NCBI GenBank assembly: GCA_934636325.1
Contig: CAKUAK010000047.1
Coordinates: 1-32,240, forward strand
Source: an uncultured Eubacteriales bacterium
Lineage (GTDB): Bacteria; Bacillota; Clostridia; Oscillospirales; Butyricicoccaceae
Direction: 5' to 3'
DNA length: 32,240 nt
Below, piece by piece: positions 1 through 11,900 of the stretch. The stretch's first letter is position 1. Every line of letters starts with the position of its first letter. The position numbers and the translations under genes are program-made. Below the pieces are notes generated by a model. That model had not been told where the DNA came from. It ran no database searches and saw only the letters and a program-made list of their open reading frames with translations.

Positions 1-27
1 GCCCTGATATTCGGCGGGCCGCGTGGC

Positions 28-56
28 TTGCCTTTTTGACCGTTTTTCAGTATAAT
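28..56 (+). promoter_or_regulatory. Probable sigma-A-type promoter of the LuxR/MalT regulator gene
   Basis: A perfect -10 box TATAAT lies at 51-56, and a weaker -35 box TTGCCT (4 of 6 consensus bases) lies at 28-33, exactly 17 bases upstream. Transcription would begin near 63 and leave a short 5' leader before the start codon at 88. A better-looking TTGACC at 36-41 is only 9 bases from the -10 and cannot pair with it. Bases 1-27 hold nothing I can identify. Confidence 0.5.
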
Positions 57-87
57 ATTACCAATAATAGATCGTGAGGTGAGCTCT

Positions 88-2601
88 TTGCCTTCCAAGC
101 TGAATACGACATATATCTCCGGCCCGCTGGCCGAAAAGCTGTCACATATATCGGAATATCCCGTGACGTCGGTCGTCGCCCCCATCGGATACGGCAAAAC
201 GAGGGCCATCGGCTGGTGGGCCGAACGGCGTTTAAGAAAGCATCCCGACACCCTTCTGCTGCGCCAGGTCATCATCACACCGTCGCTGGTCGATTTCTGG
301 CACGGCTTCTGCCGCAATCTGCGCGCCTGGCCCGAGCTGGAAAAAGAGATGCAGGCCCTGGGCTTTCCCTCTGAACCCCAGAGCCGCCAGCTCATGCACG
401 AGCTGCTGTCCGACGCACTTCAGTCCCGGGACCGCGACATATTTTATATAATAGACGACCTGCATTTTCTGCCCGATCCGGCGCTGACAGAGCTTATACT
501 GTTCCTCAGCGATCGCCTGCCGCCCCGCGTCCATATCATACTCATGTCGCGTAATGTCATCTTTGACCGCGCGGCCCAGATGAAGCTCGGGCCAAAGCTC
601 TGGACCCTCGATGTCGACGATCTGCGCCTGAGCCGCCAGGGTGTCGCCGAATATGCCCTCCGCGGCGGACAGCATATCTCGCAGCTCGATTCCGACATGC
701 TGTCAAAAAGCACGGAGGGCTGGTTCTCCATGGTCTATCTTCATCTGCGCGCCTTTGCCCAGACCGGACGCTGGCCGGAAAACACATCGAATATCTATCC
801 CCTTATCGACGAGGTCCTTTTCGCGCCGCTGCCGCCGCGTCAGCGGGATTTTCTCGTGCTCCTCGGCGTGCCCGATGATTTTACCGCCGAGCAGGCGCGG
901 TATCTATGGTCCGACGGCGACGCCGCCGAGCTGCTGCGGCAGCTGACCGGACAGAACGCCTTCATAACCTGTGTCGACGGCGTATATCGCTATCACAATA
1001 TGCTGCGCAGCTGCGCCCGGGAAAAGTTCCGTCTGCTGCCCGAGACCGAAAAGCGTGACTATCTTTCAAATTTGGGCAGCTGGTACGCGGGCATCGGCGA
1101 ATATTACCTTGCCGAGCTGTGCTTCGAACGCGCAGGGGCGTGGGACGAGCTTTTGTGTGCCTTCTTCTCCGATCAGGCCCGCTCGATCACCGGCGAGAAC
1201 AAGGATAAAATGCTGTCGTGGTACAGCGATTGCCCCGAAGATATCTGGAAAAAGCACCCCGACGCCATGCTGGTCATGCTGCGGAAGCTCTTCTCCTTCG
1301 GCTGTGTCAAAGAGATGTACCGCATGCGCGACATGCTCTATGATACGATAGAGCATGATGACGCCATGCCTGAGGCCGAAAAGAATAACTATTTTGGCGA
1401 GATCGAGCTCAATATGAGCTTTCTGGCCTTCAATGATATCTCGGCCATGAGCGCCTATCACCGCCGCGCATGCAGTCTTATGACCCGCCCGGTGGTCGGC
1501 ATGACCGGCGGCAACTGGACCTTCGGTTCGCCCTCGGTACTGGCCCAGTATCACCGCACCGCCGGGGGGCTTGACCACGAAAACGCCGAAATGCGAGAAT
1601 GTATGCCCTATTTTTACCGCGTGACCGAAGGTCACGGCAGCGGCGCCGAATACACCATGCAGGCCGAAACGGATTTTTATCGCGGAGACCTTGTCGACGC
1701 CGAGATAAACTATCGCCTTGCCGTCGAATCGGCCAGAGGCTGCGGACAGTTCAGCATCTGGCTCGCCGCCGACTTCCTTAAAGCGCAGATGCTCGTCTTT
1801 GAGGGGCATATGGCCGAAGCCGAGCTGATCCTTAAAAAGCAGGAAGAGCTGCTGCGCCGCGAGCGCCGTTATGCCCTTCTCTATACCGTCGACCTGTGCC
1901 GCGCGTGGATATACGGCCTCCTGGGTCAATCGGGCGACCAGCCGCTTTGGCTGTGTGATCCGTCGGTCCCCTCCCCCATGATGCGCCCGACCGCGCCTAT
2001 GGTCGAGATGACCCGAAGCCAGATCCTTCTTGCCCGGCGCGAGTGGACGGCCGCGGCCGCCAGAGAACATACCGTCCTTTCCTCCTGTGCCGGATACAAG
2101 GGCATGCTGCTCTGCTCGATCTGGGCCGAGCTTCAGCTGTGCGCCGCCTACGAACACCTCGGTAAGCGAGAGACGGCGCTGCGCCACCTGTCGGCCGCCG
2201 TCGACGATGCCGCGCCCGACATGCTGGTCATGCCGTTTGTGTTCTTTTGGGATCAGCTGCGGGACATCATCCCTCTTCTGCCCGACGATCCCGCCAAAAA
2301 GGCCTTTATCGAGAGGATCTCCGGGCTTGCGCAGCAATATATGCCGGCGCGCTCGGGCATGCTGCGCAGCTTCTTCCCGCAAAGCCGCCTGGATTCCTAC
2401 GGCCTGACCGACCGCGAGCTCGAGATCGCGCGCATGACCATCCAGCGCAAGACCCGAAAGGAGATCGGCCTTGCCCTCGGAATAACCGAAAAGACGGTCA
2501 GCAATCGCCTGACGACGGTATATGAAAAGCTGGGGCTGGACGGAAGCTCGTCCTCGCGCCGTCAAGCCCTTATGGAACTTTTTGAAAAAAATAACGTATA
2601 G
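88..2601 (+). CDS. MalT/LuxR-family ATPase transcriptional regulator (LAL type)
   Basis: Large ATP-dependent transcription activator of the MalT (LAL) type, about 837 residues. I choose TTG at 88 because GAGGTGAG at 76-83 sits just ahead of it; a GTG at 79 in the same frame lacks a ribosome site. The N-terminal STAND ATPase has a Walker A APIGYGKT (about 31-38) and a Walker B IFYIIDD (about 118-124), followed by ILMSR, a sensor-like strand. The middle is helical and TPR-like. The last 65 residues (773-837) form a LuxR helix-turn-helix containing LTDRELEIA, KEIGLALGITEKTVSNRL and YEKLGL. In this family an inducer and ATP drive oligomerisation and DNA binding. The inducer is unknown here. The next genes on the same strand, DUF2442 and the SLH giant, are plausible targets, although a hairpin terminator lies between. 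Confidence in the family is high; the targets are inferred. Confidence 0.93.
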   Translation: MPSKLNTTYISGPLAEKLSHISEYPVTSVVAPIGYGKTRAIGWWAERRLRKHPDTLLLRQVIITPSLVDFWHGFCRNLRAWPELEKEMQALGFPSEPQSRQLMHELLSDALQSRDRDIFYIIDDLHFLPDPALTELILFLSDRLPPRVHIILMSRNVIFDRAAQMKLGPKLWTLDVDDLRLSRQGVAEYALRGGQHISQLDSDMLSKSTEGWFSMVYLHLRAFAQTGRWPENTSNIYPLIDEVLFAPLPPRQRDFLVLLGVPDDFTAEQARYLWSDGDAAELLRQLTGQNAFITCVDGVYRYHNMLRSCAREKFRLLPETEKRDYLSNLGSWYAGIGEYYLAELCFERAGAWDELLCAFFSDQARSITGENKDKMLSWYSDCPEDIWKKHPDAMLVMLRKLFSFGCVKEMYRMRDMLYDTIEHDDAMPEAEKNNYFGEIELNMSFLAFNDISAMSAYHRRACSLMTRPVVGMTGGNWTFGSPSVLAQYHRTAGGLDHENAEMRECMPYFYRVTEGHGSGAEYTMQAETDFYRGDLVDAEINYRLAVESARGCGQFSIWLAADFLKAQMLVFEGHMAEAELILKKQEELLRRERRYALLYTVDLCRAWIYGLLGQSGDQPLWLCDPSVPSPMMRPTAPMVEMTRSQILLARREWTAAAAREHTVLSSCAGYKGMLLCSIWAELQLCAAYEHLGKRETALRHLSAAVDDAAPDMLVMPFVFFWDQLRDIIPLLPDDPAKKAFIERISGLAQQYMPARSGMLRSFFPQSRLDSYGLTDRELEIARMTIQRKTRKEIGLALGITEKTVSNRLTTVYEKLGLDGSSSSRRQALMELFEKNNV

Positions 2602-2611
2602 GAGGCCGTGC

Positions 2612-2626
2612 GGGAACTTTGTTCCC
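2612..2626 (+). other. Small GGGAAC/GTTCCC hairpin in the leader after the regulator
   Basis: Perfect 6-bp inverted repeat, GGGAAC-TTT-GTTCCC, starting 11 bases after the regulator's stop codon. A further small stem, CGGC-ATT-GCCG (2636-2646), overlaps the left arm of the stronger hairpin at 2642-2672, so the two cannot form together. This arrangement could be an attenuator or simply structured spacer. No known riboswitch was recognised. Confidence 0.35.
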
Positions 2627-2641
2627 TACCCCGGCCGGCAT

Positions 2642-2677
2642 TGCCGCTGTATATTAAAGATATACAGCGGCATTTTT
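2642..2677 (+). terminator. Intrinsic terminator (or attenuator) after the regulator gene
   Basis: A perfect 13-bp stem (2642-2654 with 2660-2672, arms built on GCCGCTGTATAT), a 5-base loop TAAAG and a run of five T follow the regulator gene. The DUF2442 ribosome site begins only about 8 bases after the T run, which leaves no room for a promoter between. Either read-through feeds the two downstream genes, or the hairpin is a regulated attenuator. Confidence 0.7.
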
Positions 2678-2702
2678 ATGCCGAAAAGGAGGTAAAAGCC
2701 CA

Positions 2703-2954
2703 ATGACAGGCCCGCCTATCAAATCGGTCGCCGCCCACAGGAACTATATCCTGCGGGTAAACTGGCGCAACGGCAGCGCGACCCTGCTCAACATGCGGCC
2801 TTCTCTCAGTTCACCGCGATTCGGCGCACTGCGCGATGAGGAGGTATGGAGGTCGGTCACCACCGACGGACGGACGATACGCTGGGTCGACGCCCGCGGC
2901 TTCTCCTATGAGATGGCCGAATATGAGGTAAACCAGTTTGCCAGCGGCCTTTAG
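2703..2954 (+). CDS. DUF2442-family small protein
   Basis: An 83-residue soluble protein without signal peptide or membrane segment. Its layout fits DUF2442: an early Y-x-L-x-V-x-W strand (YILRVNWRNGS), a central P-x-L-x-x-x-x-F-G-A-L block, and a late W-V-D-A-R-G-F-S-Y-E segment. The ribosome site AAGGAGGT lies at 2686-2693 in front of ATG 2703. DUF2442 proteins are often paired with a DUF4160 partner and some have been suspected of toxin-antitoxin roles, but no partner gene is present here. The gene lies 30 bases upstream of the SLH giant's start, so the two are probably cotranscribed. The molecular function is unknown; the family call is from pattern memory. Confidence 0.75.
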   Translation: MTGPPIKSVAAHRNYILRVNWRNGSATLLNMRPSLSSPRFGALRDEEVWRSVTTDGRTIRWVDARGFSYEMAEYEVNQFASGL

Positions 2955-2984
2955 GAAAAAAGGATATTGAAAGGAGAAGATAAG

Positions 2985-5900
2985 ATGAAACCAAAACTGT
3001 TCCAGAGGATCACGTCGCTGCTTCTTGTTCTGGCACTATGCTTCCAGCTGTCGCCGTCGATACTGGCGGCGGTCATAAGCGACGGAAATGGGCGCATCTC
3101 TGTCACGGGGCAGGACGGCGACGTCATCGACAGCAAGACGGTCGATGAATGGACGTCGGAATACCCCTATGGCGCGTTCGCCTTTAAGGAAACGCAGATC
3201 AACCTTAAAGAGGGCGGGTCCGGCGGCAGTCAAAAGGGCGTGCTTACCCTCTATCGTCTGGGCGGCACAGAGGGCCGGGCCGAGGCAACGGTCACCCTTC
3301 ATCCCGCTGTCACAATGATAAATGAGGATACTCTTTCCTATGCCAACGCGGCGGGAACCAACGACTACCGCGTGACAGTAGAGGATCCGTGGCCCTGTGC
3401 CATATATCAGCCCCTCGGCGGCAGCGGAGAGATCATCCGCCCCGGCAAGGCGCTTACAGAGGCCGAGGGCGGCAGCGACCTGCCCGACTCTATGGTGCTG
3501 ACGGCGCCCGACGCCGATGAGGGCAGCTATAGATGGCAGATGCAGATCAAGCTGGGCAATTCCTATGTACAGCGCTGGTCCGATGTCAGAGATGCTGACT
3601 CGTCCGAGTTTGTTGTGTCGCCCAGTATTCTCAACAAGCTGCTCGATGGCCTATACTCCTATGATTTTCGGTGCTTTTATGAGAAAAACGGCAGCAAATA
3701 CTGCTCCGAAAGCTGGCTGGGTGAAGAATATATCCCCGAATCGAATGATATCCCGGCCGAAATGCCCGACGACTTTGTCGACGACCACAGCCGCACCGAG
3801 ACCGGCATAGAGTTCGATGGTGATGAATACGACAGCTATTGCTTCAAGGTCATCTTTGCTGACGGTGAATGGGAAAAACAGATAACCTTTGAGGCTATTG
3901 ACGACGATCTCCACGAAAGCGCCGAAATGGTCAGTGTCATCGTCACCGACTCTCTCGGCGCCGAGATATATTCAAACGCCTGCACGGCGTCGGTTGCCAT
4001 TGAGGACGACGAAGCCGAGATCCCCTCTGAGATCGGCTTCGAGCTGGCCGAGATATGGGCCGATAAGGCCGCCGGAACGGTGCGCATCCCGGTCATACGC
4101 ACAGGCGACGGCATGCAGTATGTCGCCGGGGTCGATTATGAAACATCAAACGGAACGGCGGAGGAAGGACGCGACTTCGCGTATTCGAGCGGCACGGCCC
4201 TCTTCCCCTCCGACATCGACCGCACATATATCGAGATCGACCTTATAAATGACAAGACCGCCCTTTCACAGGATGACAGCGGCCTTTACTTCACGCTGAC
4301 CCTGACGCAGGCAAAGGGCGGCCAAGGCAACACCGTCATGGAGGGCCGCGATACTGTCACCGTGCGTCTTTACAATACGGTCGAAAGCGACGGCGACAAC
4401 CTCGCCACCATACTCTATTCCCAGGACGAGAATGATCTTACAGGCTCTGTATCCGAGGCCTCTCCGATAGTTCCCGGTGCGGGCACGATCCGAGCCGAGG
4501 CATCCGATAAGGGCAAGGATGTCGCGGGCGACTACACGCCGGTCGGAAATACCGACAGCGGCATCGCGCCATACAGCTTCACCTATCCCGGCGCACTGAC
4601 CTTCCCCGGCACCCACGGCGGAAATTACTGGACCGACAACGCCGCCCTGGCCTCCGAGGATGTCAGCGGCAAATCGGGCGCAAAAATACCCTCCGAATCG
4701 GATGATCTCGAGAGCTTTGTCGTCAACGCCCCCTCCTTATGGAGCACCGGTTCGCGCTATGGCTCGACCGGCTGGCAGTATTCGACAGAGCGCGGAGGCG
4801 ACATGCAAATGACCGTCCCCAACATGATCGACAGGTATTCGCATGTCACGATAAATGTCGACAGCAAGTCGGACAGCAGCGCCTGGACCAAGGGCGGCAA
4901 CGACTGGTCGACCTCTGTCTATGATTACAAGGGCGGCACAGAGCTGACCGATCCCGGCGCCAACAAATGGCAGTTCAACGCCATTTCCCACAGAACAACC
5001 AACGACGGGCTTATCCGCTTCCGTCATTATTATCATTCTTCGGGCATTGCCGGCGACGCCAACTGCAAGACACAGCTGTTAAGCGGCTTCCTGACCCGCC
5101 GTCAGCTCAATATGCCCCTTGTCCGCATCCACACGGCCGATGACGATTCCCTTCAGGCCGATGCACCGGCGCTGCACGACGTCATCAAGCCGATCATATC
5201 TCTTATAGCCGGAAAGGGCGGCACGAATGCCGCCGGAACAAAGATATACAATAACTCGCAGGTAAGGGTAACGCGCGGCAATAACGCCAGTTCCTATACC
5301 TTTGCCTCCCAGGCCAACGGCGGACTGAGCAACCGTTCGCTCTTTTTCAGCCCCGAGGATGCCTCTAAGGCATACTCGCTGTCTTCCTCTTCGGTTACGA
5401 CGGCTTCCGGCGGCACGCTGACCATGATGATGCCCTATGCCGACGCCAACAGCAGCAGGAATCAGGGTTATATCAATGTCGTCATGGATCGCCAGCAGAC
5501 CGTCCAGATCGACATCACCCCCTCTGTCCCCCGCGACACCGAGGAGTCCGAGGCCGATTACACGGCACGCCTTAATGCCGCATGGAACACCATCAAGGAG
5601 ACCTCTCAGCGCGGCGGCGGCATAACCTATCAATACCGCGAGGTCAACTGGGATTTCTCGAACGGCAAGGACGGCTTCGGCGAACGCAAGACAGGAAGGA
5701 TCGACAGCTTCAGCCAGGCCAATGCGATCTTTTCTTCGGCCAAGCTGAAAAATGTCCGTTCGATCAACTTCCATCTGGGTGATGACGATGTCATCCTGCT
5801 CAACGGCATCGCCTATAAGGGCAACGACGATATCCCCATCCCCGCTAACCTCTATCTCAACGACACCATCACCTTCTATTATTACGACGCCGACCATGTC

Positions 5901-8900
5901 ACCAGCATAAATACCATGGCGGCCAATATCGCCCGTATAGAGCGCTATATCGACCTCAATGACGACGGCGTCGTCAACGGCACGATAGATCAGACCACCG
6001 GCGTATTCCTGCCGGCTGCGGACGAGTTCGAATACACCGAGGCCTCGGGCACAGGCACATATTATGTCCTGCCCTCGATAACCGAGGATTCCTATTCGAT
6101 AACCGATCTGGCCCCGAGGCTCGGCCCCGATGGAAAAAAGTACCACCAGATCGTCCTCAAGGTCTATTATTCCATGCTGCCCCGCAGCCTTGTCCTTCCT
6201 GCCAGAGCGTCGGAAAGCGACAGGGCCGAGGTCATCCCCGCCTTTGTCACATCGGTCACATCGACGGCCGTCCGCAGCGCGATGAGCTCCGAACAGCTGG
6301 GCTACCGCTACATCGACCACGGCGGCAGCGGCGGCGGCAAGACGATGTACGGCGCGGGGGCATCGAAGATATCCTATGTCGATATCCCGCTGGGCGGCGA
6401 TCTTTCTCCGGCAACGGCCGAGAACGGCGCCGTCAAATGGACCCCCGACTGGAAGGGCAGCCCCTACAGCGGCACGGCCTTCACCGATCCCCAGCCTATA
6501 TATGTCGACGGAACGGTCCTCGGTGACCGCTATCCCATCGGCGAGGTCGGCAGCGACGGCAAGCTGACATCGGCAGGCATCGAAAAGGTGGCAAATTACC
6601 TCAGCTCGATGCAGGAAAACGACACCTTTGCCCTCTGCATACGCCAGCAGCCGGAAAACGGCACATCGACCTATGCCCTTCGCGCAGAGCCTGCCCAGTA
6701 TCTCGAAGGGGTCGAGTCGGCACGTCTGTCGAGTGTTTCGACATACCCCTCTTCGATAAGCGCCAGAAGCCTCACCGACCCCAGCTCTGACAAGAGCGCC
6801 GGATTTGATTCGGGTAGAGCGGGCAGCCCCATGAGCGAATATGACATGGGCGGCGACATCAATCTGCCCGAGCTGGCGCTGAATATCACCGATTTCGTCT
6901 CGGTCTCGACCAGCGGACAGGATATGGCCATCTCGATCGGCGTGAACCTGTTCGGTGTAGGAGCCGAAAGCAATTTTGAAAATCAGGGCAGCCATGCACT
7001 GGGCTCGCCCGAGTTCAACGGCCTGGGCGATTCCAATGCCGACGCCATCGAATCGGTAAAGCAGGCATATAACTCTCTCTTCGGCAGCCGCAGCGCCGCA
7101 ACGGGGCGCTCGGAGGGCTATCGCAACGCCATTGAGGATTATGCCGATAAGCTGGATAAGGCCATAGGTTCGGCGAATGGCGGAACGATAGCCTCCAAGG
7201 GCTTCGAAGCTATGATCTCGATGAATGTGACCATGCTTCTCAAGTGGGATCCCATCGAGAACCGCTTCATGTTCAACCAGCTCATGATCGTTCTGGCGGC
7301 CGGTCTCGAGTTCTCTTATACCATTTACCTGACCCCCTGCCCCATCGTTTACTGCTGCATCACGGTCGGCTTCCAGCTTGAGGTGGCGGCCGGTCTCGAG
7401 GCCAGCAGGGTCAAGGTCGCGGGTTCGGTCGACGATCTCAAACTGAACGATGTCGGCAGCGGCGGCCTGTGGACGTATCATAAGGATCAGGAGCATATGG
7501 GCGCAGATGACCTCGACGGCCCGGAAAACGGTGACTTTGTCGTCGGACAGCCCAGCGCCTCCTTCACCTATAAGACCAATTACAAAGCCATCGATATTTC
7601 CTTCAGCGGTACCCTCTATGTCGAGGCGGTCGACAAAGCCCCCGAAGGCTTCAGCGCCGGTACGATACGGTCGGACGGCAGCGAGCCTGTCACCATCAAG
7701 CTGGCCAATAAGGTCGACGGCAAAAAGAACTCAAGCGATTATACCCTTAAGTTCACGGTCATCAATGACGCCGAGACAAGATCATACAATGACGAAAAGG
7801 GCGAATACACCGATCTTATGGCCGGATACGCCATCGTCGACAGCATCACCCCCATCGAGCGTCAGACCCACGACATCTATTTCTCGGGCATCAGCTTCTC
7901 TCCCGAGGCATCCATGGAGATAGCCGCCGGTATCGGCCTCGAGGTCGTAAAGGTCGAGTTGTTCATCAATATCAGCGTCGGATGCTCCTTCTCGCTGGTA
8001 ACACATGAATCGCCCGATTACGCCGGAAACGGCTCTTCGACAACGGCCTTCTCCTTCGACGAGTTCGCCCTGGCGGCCGGAGTCGGCTTCCGCGTGGCGG
8101 CACTCTTCTTCAACTTCGAGTTCAGCGCCGTCCAGTTCTCGATCACATACGAGGATTCCGAATGGAACTTCGCCTGGTCGGCAGCCAACAGGAATGTCCG
8201 CACCTACAGCGCAAGAGGCGCCGATACCCTCAAGGTCAGCATCATCCTGCCCGGCGAGGACGACCGCGACGAGCAGCTGTACAGCCCCGAGGACAACGTG
8301 GACTCCGGAATATCGGTATTCGCCCTTGATCCCACCGATAAAAACGTACCCTTCCAGTACTCCGGCTACGGGGTCAGCGGCGACGCCTTCAAGCTGGGGA
8401 CCGATATGCCCTCGGGCAGCAGCTATAAGCTGGTGACGGCAAACGGTGCCAACTATATCGTCTACACAGTGACCGATACCTCACTCGAAAGCATCAACCG
8501 CTCGCAGCTGGCGCTCTCCGAAATACAGGAGACACAGCCCGCCGAGGGCGACAGCAGCGCTCGCACGGCCCTCGGCCTTGTAAGCCCCACGGACCCCACG
8601 GATGTGAATGAAAGATACGTCAAGCTGGATAATGACAGCTGCGGCGACCTCGACTTTGATGCCTGGGTCGACGATGACGGCATCATCCACGCCGCATGGG
8701 TAAGCTATACCAAGGATGCAATGGCCGCCTATAACAACGCCCTCAGCTCGGGAAGCGAAAACGGCGAGATCCTCGCAATGGCAGCGGCCGGAAAAAACAC
8801 CACCGTCAAGACGGTCACGTTTGATCCCCTCCGCAGCAGCATGGGAGAGATCAAGACGATCGCTCCGGACACCGCGGATCACGGCATGTTCTTCATGCCC

Positions 8901-11900
8901 TCCGGCGCGGGCGACATGGTCTTCTATGCCGAATCGGACTATTATACCGATGTGGAACTGGCCGGCATCATGGATGCCTACCACGACTACTACGGTATCG
9001 ACAATCTTAAGACCGGCAGCTTTGGCACAGGCGACCCCACCGGCAATTACCAGATGACACTCAAGCGCATGAGGCTCCAGGTCTATGGCAAGAGCTTCTA
9101 CCCCACCTTTGCCGTCCCCGATGGAAACGGCGACTATAAGGTGACAAAGGTCGATGCCGAAAGCTGGCGAAATGACGGTATACAGCTTGAAAATTCGGCC
9201 ATAACAAAGGTCGGCGACAGCTATTATGCCGCGTATACTGTTTCGAGGTCGGTCTTAAGCGCCGATAATGACGATGAGACAACGGCAAAGACCCTTTACC
9301 TCCAGAAGCTGACCACAGATGCCGACGAAAATCTTATTATCGGTTCGGCCACTGCTGTGCGCAAGCTGGTCGACGGCGCAAAGGGCAACAGTGCCGACGG
9401 CGTCTACTCAAGCGGCAAGCTGGCCGCCGCATACCGCGACCCCTATTTCTCCAATGTCAAGTTCTTAAACGGCGTGCTGGGCGGCATTACGGGAGATGAC
9501 GAGAGCTTCGATGATCGGGTATCCTTCAGCACCTACGCCGCGGGTTCGCCCGAGAGCTTCCTCATCTTCGAGATGAACGGCAACACATATGTCATCCCCC
9601 AGGCCAGCCTTGAAAGCATCACCGGCGACTCGCCCTCCGGCATGGTCATACCCTTCTTTGACCGCGGAGAGATAGGCGATGACAACAGCACGGCTCTGCC
9701 TGCCGTTACAAATGTCACCATCGGTGCAGACCCCGAAGGCAGGATCACGGCGGTCTATACAAAGAGCGAGAGCGGTGCCCCGGGCAACGCTGTCTACGTT
9801 ACAAAATATGATCCGGACACCCAGTCCTGGGGTATTGGGACCAGGCTGGCCATGCTGAACATGGACGTCATAGAACAGGCCGAGGCCAATGGATGGGACC
9901 ATAAGACCACGGCGACAGCGTACTATGACACCAACGAAGACGGCAAGGCCGACAGGGGCGACTCGCCCGCCTCGCTGACCTTCGGCCATCTCAGCCTCGG
10001 TCTTGCCGGAGATGACAGGCTGCTGGTCCTGACCGACGGCGTTCTGATGAACCTCGAAGCCGTCGAGCAGATGACCCCGGTCTTCAGCGACGGTGTGCTT
10101 AAGGACATGAAGCCGACGGTCGACGAGGACGGCAATACCGTCTATACCTTCCAGCCCAAAAAGAAAAACGGCACCTACGATTCTGAAAACGGAGTCTATG
10201 CCCTGACCTTCGGCAAGGGCGAGCAGAAGCTGGGCGCGGCCTCGATGCACCTCAGCAACTATGACCTCACCCCCGGGTCGAGCCTTGACGCATGGGTATC
10301 CTTCACCAACTACGGCGATACGGCCATCCGCGCAAGCAAACAGAATCCCGTGACCATAGGCCTCTATACCGACGCCGACAGCGCGCCGCTGGCGACCTGG
10401 ACGGTCACAGAGCCCATCAGGGCCGGGCAGCAGGTCGAGACCGATATCGCCCGCGTCACCCTGCCCGATTCGATAAAGACGGGCAACAAGATCTATTTCT
10501 CGGTGTCCGAGGACGAAAGCTATATCGTCCAGAACGCCTTCAGCGATACGACAAAGACAAGCGGCGGCGAAGCAGACACAGCGGCCTGCATAACGGTCAT
10601 GGATCAGCCCGAGATGGGCTTCGAGAGCTTCGATATAACGATGGTCTCGGCCGATGACACCACGGTCACGCTGGCCGCCGACATCAAGGTCGGCAACCGC
10701 GGAAGCGCTGCATCCGAAAAGACATATCTGCGCTTCCAATACGAAGAGACGTCCGTCGACGGCACAACGACCCTCAGGCCTCTTGACCTGAACGGCCATA
10801 AGCTGAGCGTCAGCGACGAGCATGAGATAAGCCTCTTCTCGCTGGATGACAAGACGCTGGCCAACGGCTATCTCGAACTCAAGACGACCGAAAACGGCGT
10901 CGTGACCGGAAATAAGAGCCAGATCGGCTCGATGCGCGGACGCACCGTGACAGGCACCTTTACCGTACCCAAGTCGGCCTATAACACCGGCGCGGGCACA
11001 GGCAGCCTCGATCTCCGCGTCACCATCGAAAGCTATGACGCAAAGGGCGATGAAAGCACTGAATATGACTTCGCCAACAACGAAAAGCAGTTCAGCGTCG
11101 AGCCCAAGACCATATTCTCGATGGTCGAGAACTTCACGGCCCAGGCCGGTTCGACCCTGCGCCTGCCGGTCTCGATGCAGACCAGCACCACCACGGCGCC
11201 GACCATAACGGTGACCGAAATGACAGACGACGGAAGCCGCAACCTAAGCGTCCTTTATTACGACGTCAATCAGGGCACGGTCGTCGTCATGCCCGCACAG
11301 GCCGGAGAGGGCAAGATCCGTATTGCCGACACGGCCACAAACTCCTTCCACGATGTCTGCTATAAGATCGAAGGCGAGGGCGCGGCCCTCAACATCTTCG
11401 ATGACAACGGCATCTTCACCTGGTACAACGCCAGCGGCGACGCCGGTCAGGCCGGACACGACGCCTGGAGGTTTGTCAAGGCCTTGACCTGGGGCGACGA
11501 TATCCCCGAAATGCCCCTGCGTTCCGATCTGGCCATCGCATACGAGGGCGATTCCTTCTCCTTCTCGACGCTGGCCGATTCGATCAAGCTCTATTTCATG
11601 GGCACAGATACAAGGACACCGGCCGAGATAGAGGTGACGACCAACCTCAAGGGCTTCGGTACACAGACCCTCACATCGAGCAGCGGTATCATGCCGGTCG
11701 AGATACACTTCGGCAACACCGACTCGATCGCCCACACCGTCACCATCAAGGCAAAGAGCACACAGGTCAGGTTCGATAAGCTGGAAGAGGTCTTTAACGA
11801 CGATCTGGTCATCACGACCGATCCCACCTCCCCCGGCGTCTACTGGAGCCGCACACTGCCCAAGGCCGGTTCGTTGGCCCCGGGCAGCACGATGGATATA

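Noticed and set aside
36..56. TTGACC as -35 box for the regulator promoter
   Set aside because: It is only 9 bases from TATAAT, too close for a sigma-A promoter; TTGCCT at 28-33 has the right 17-base spacing.
5079..7496. An 805-codon minus-strand open frame inside the SLH giant
   Set aside because: Low-complexity Gly/Arg/Asp-rich translation with no motif, opposite a well-supported secreted protein.
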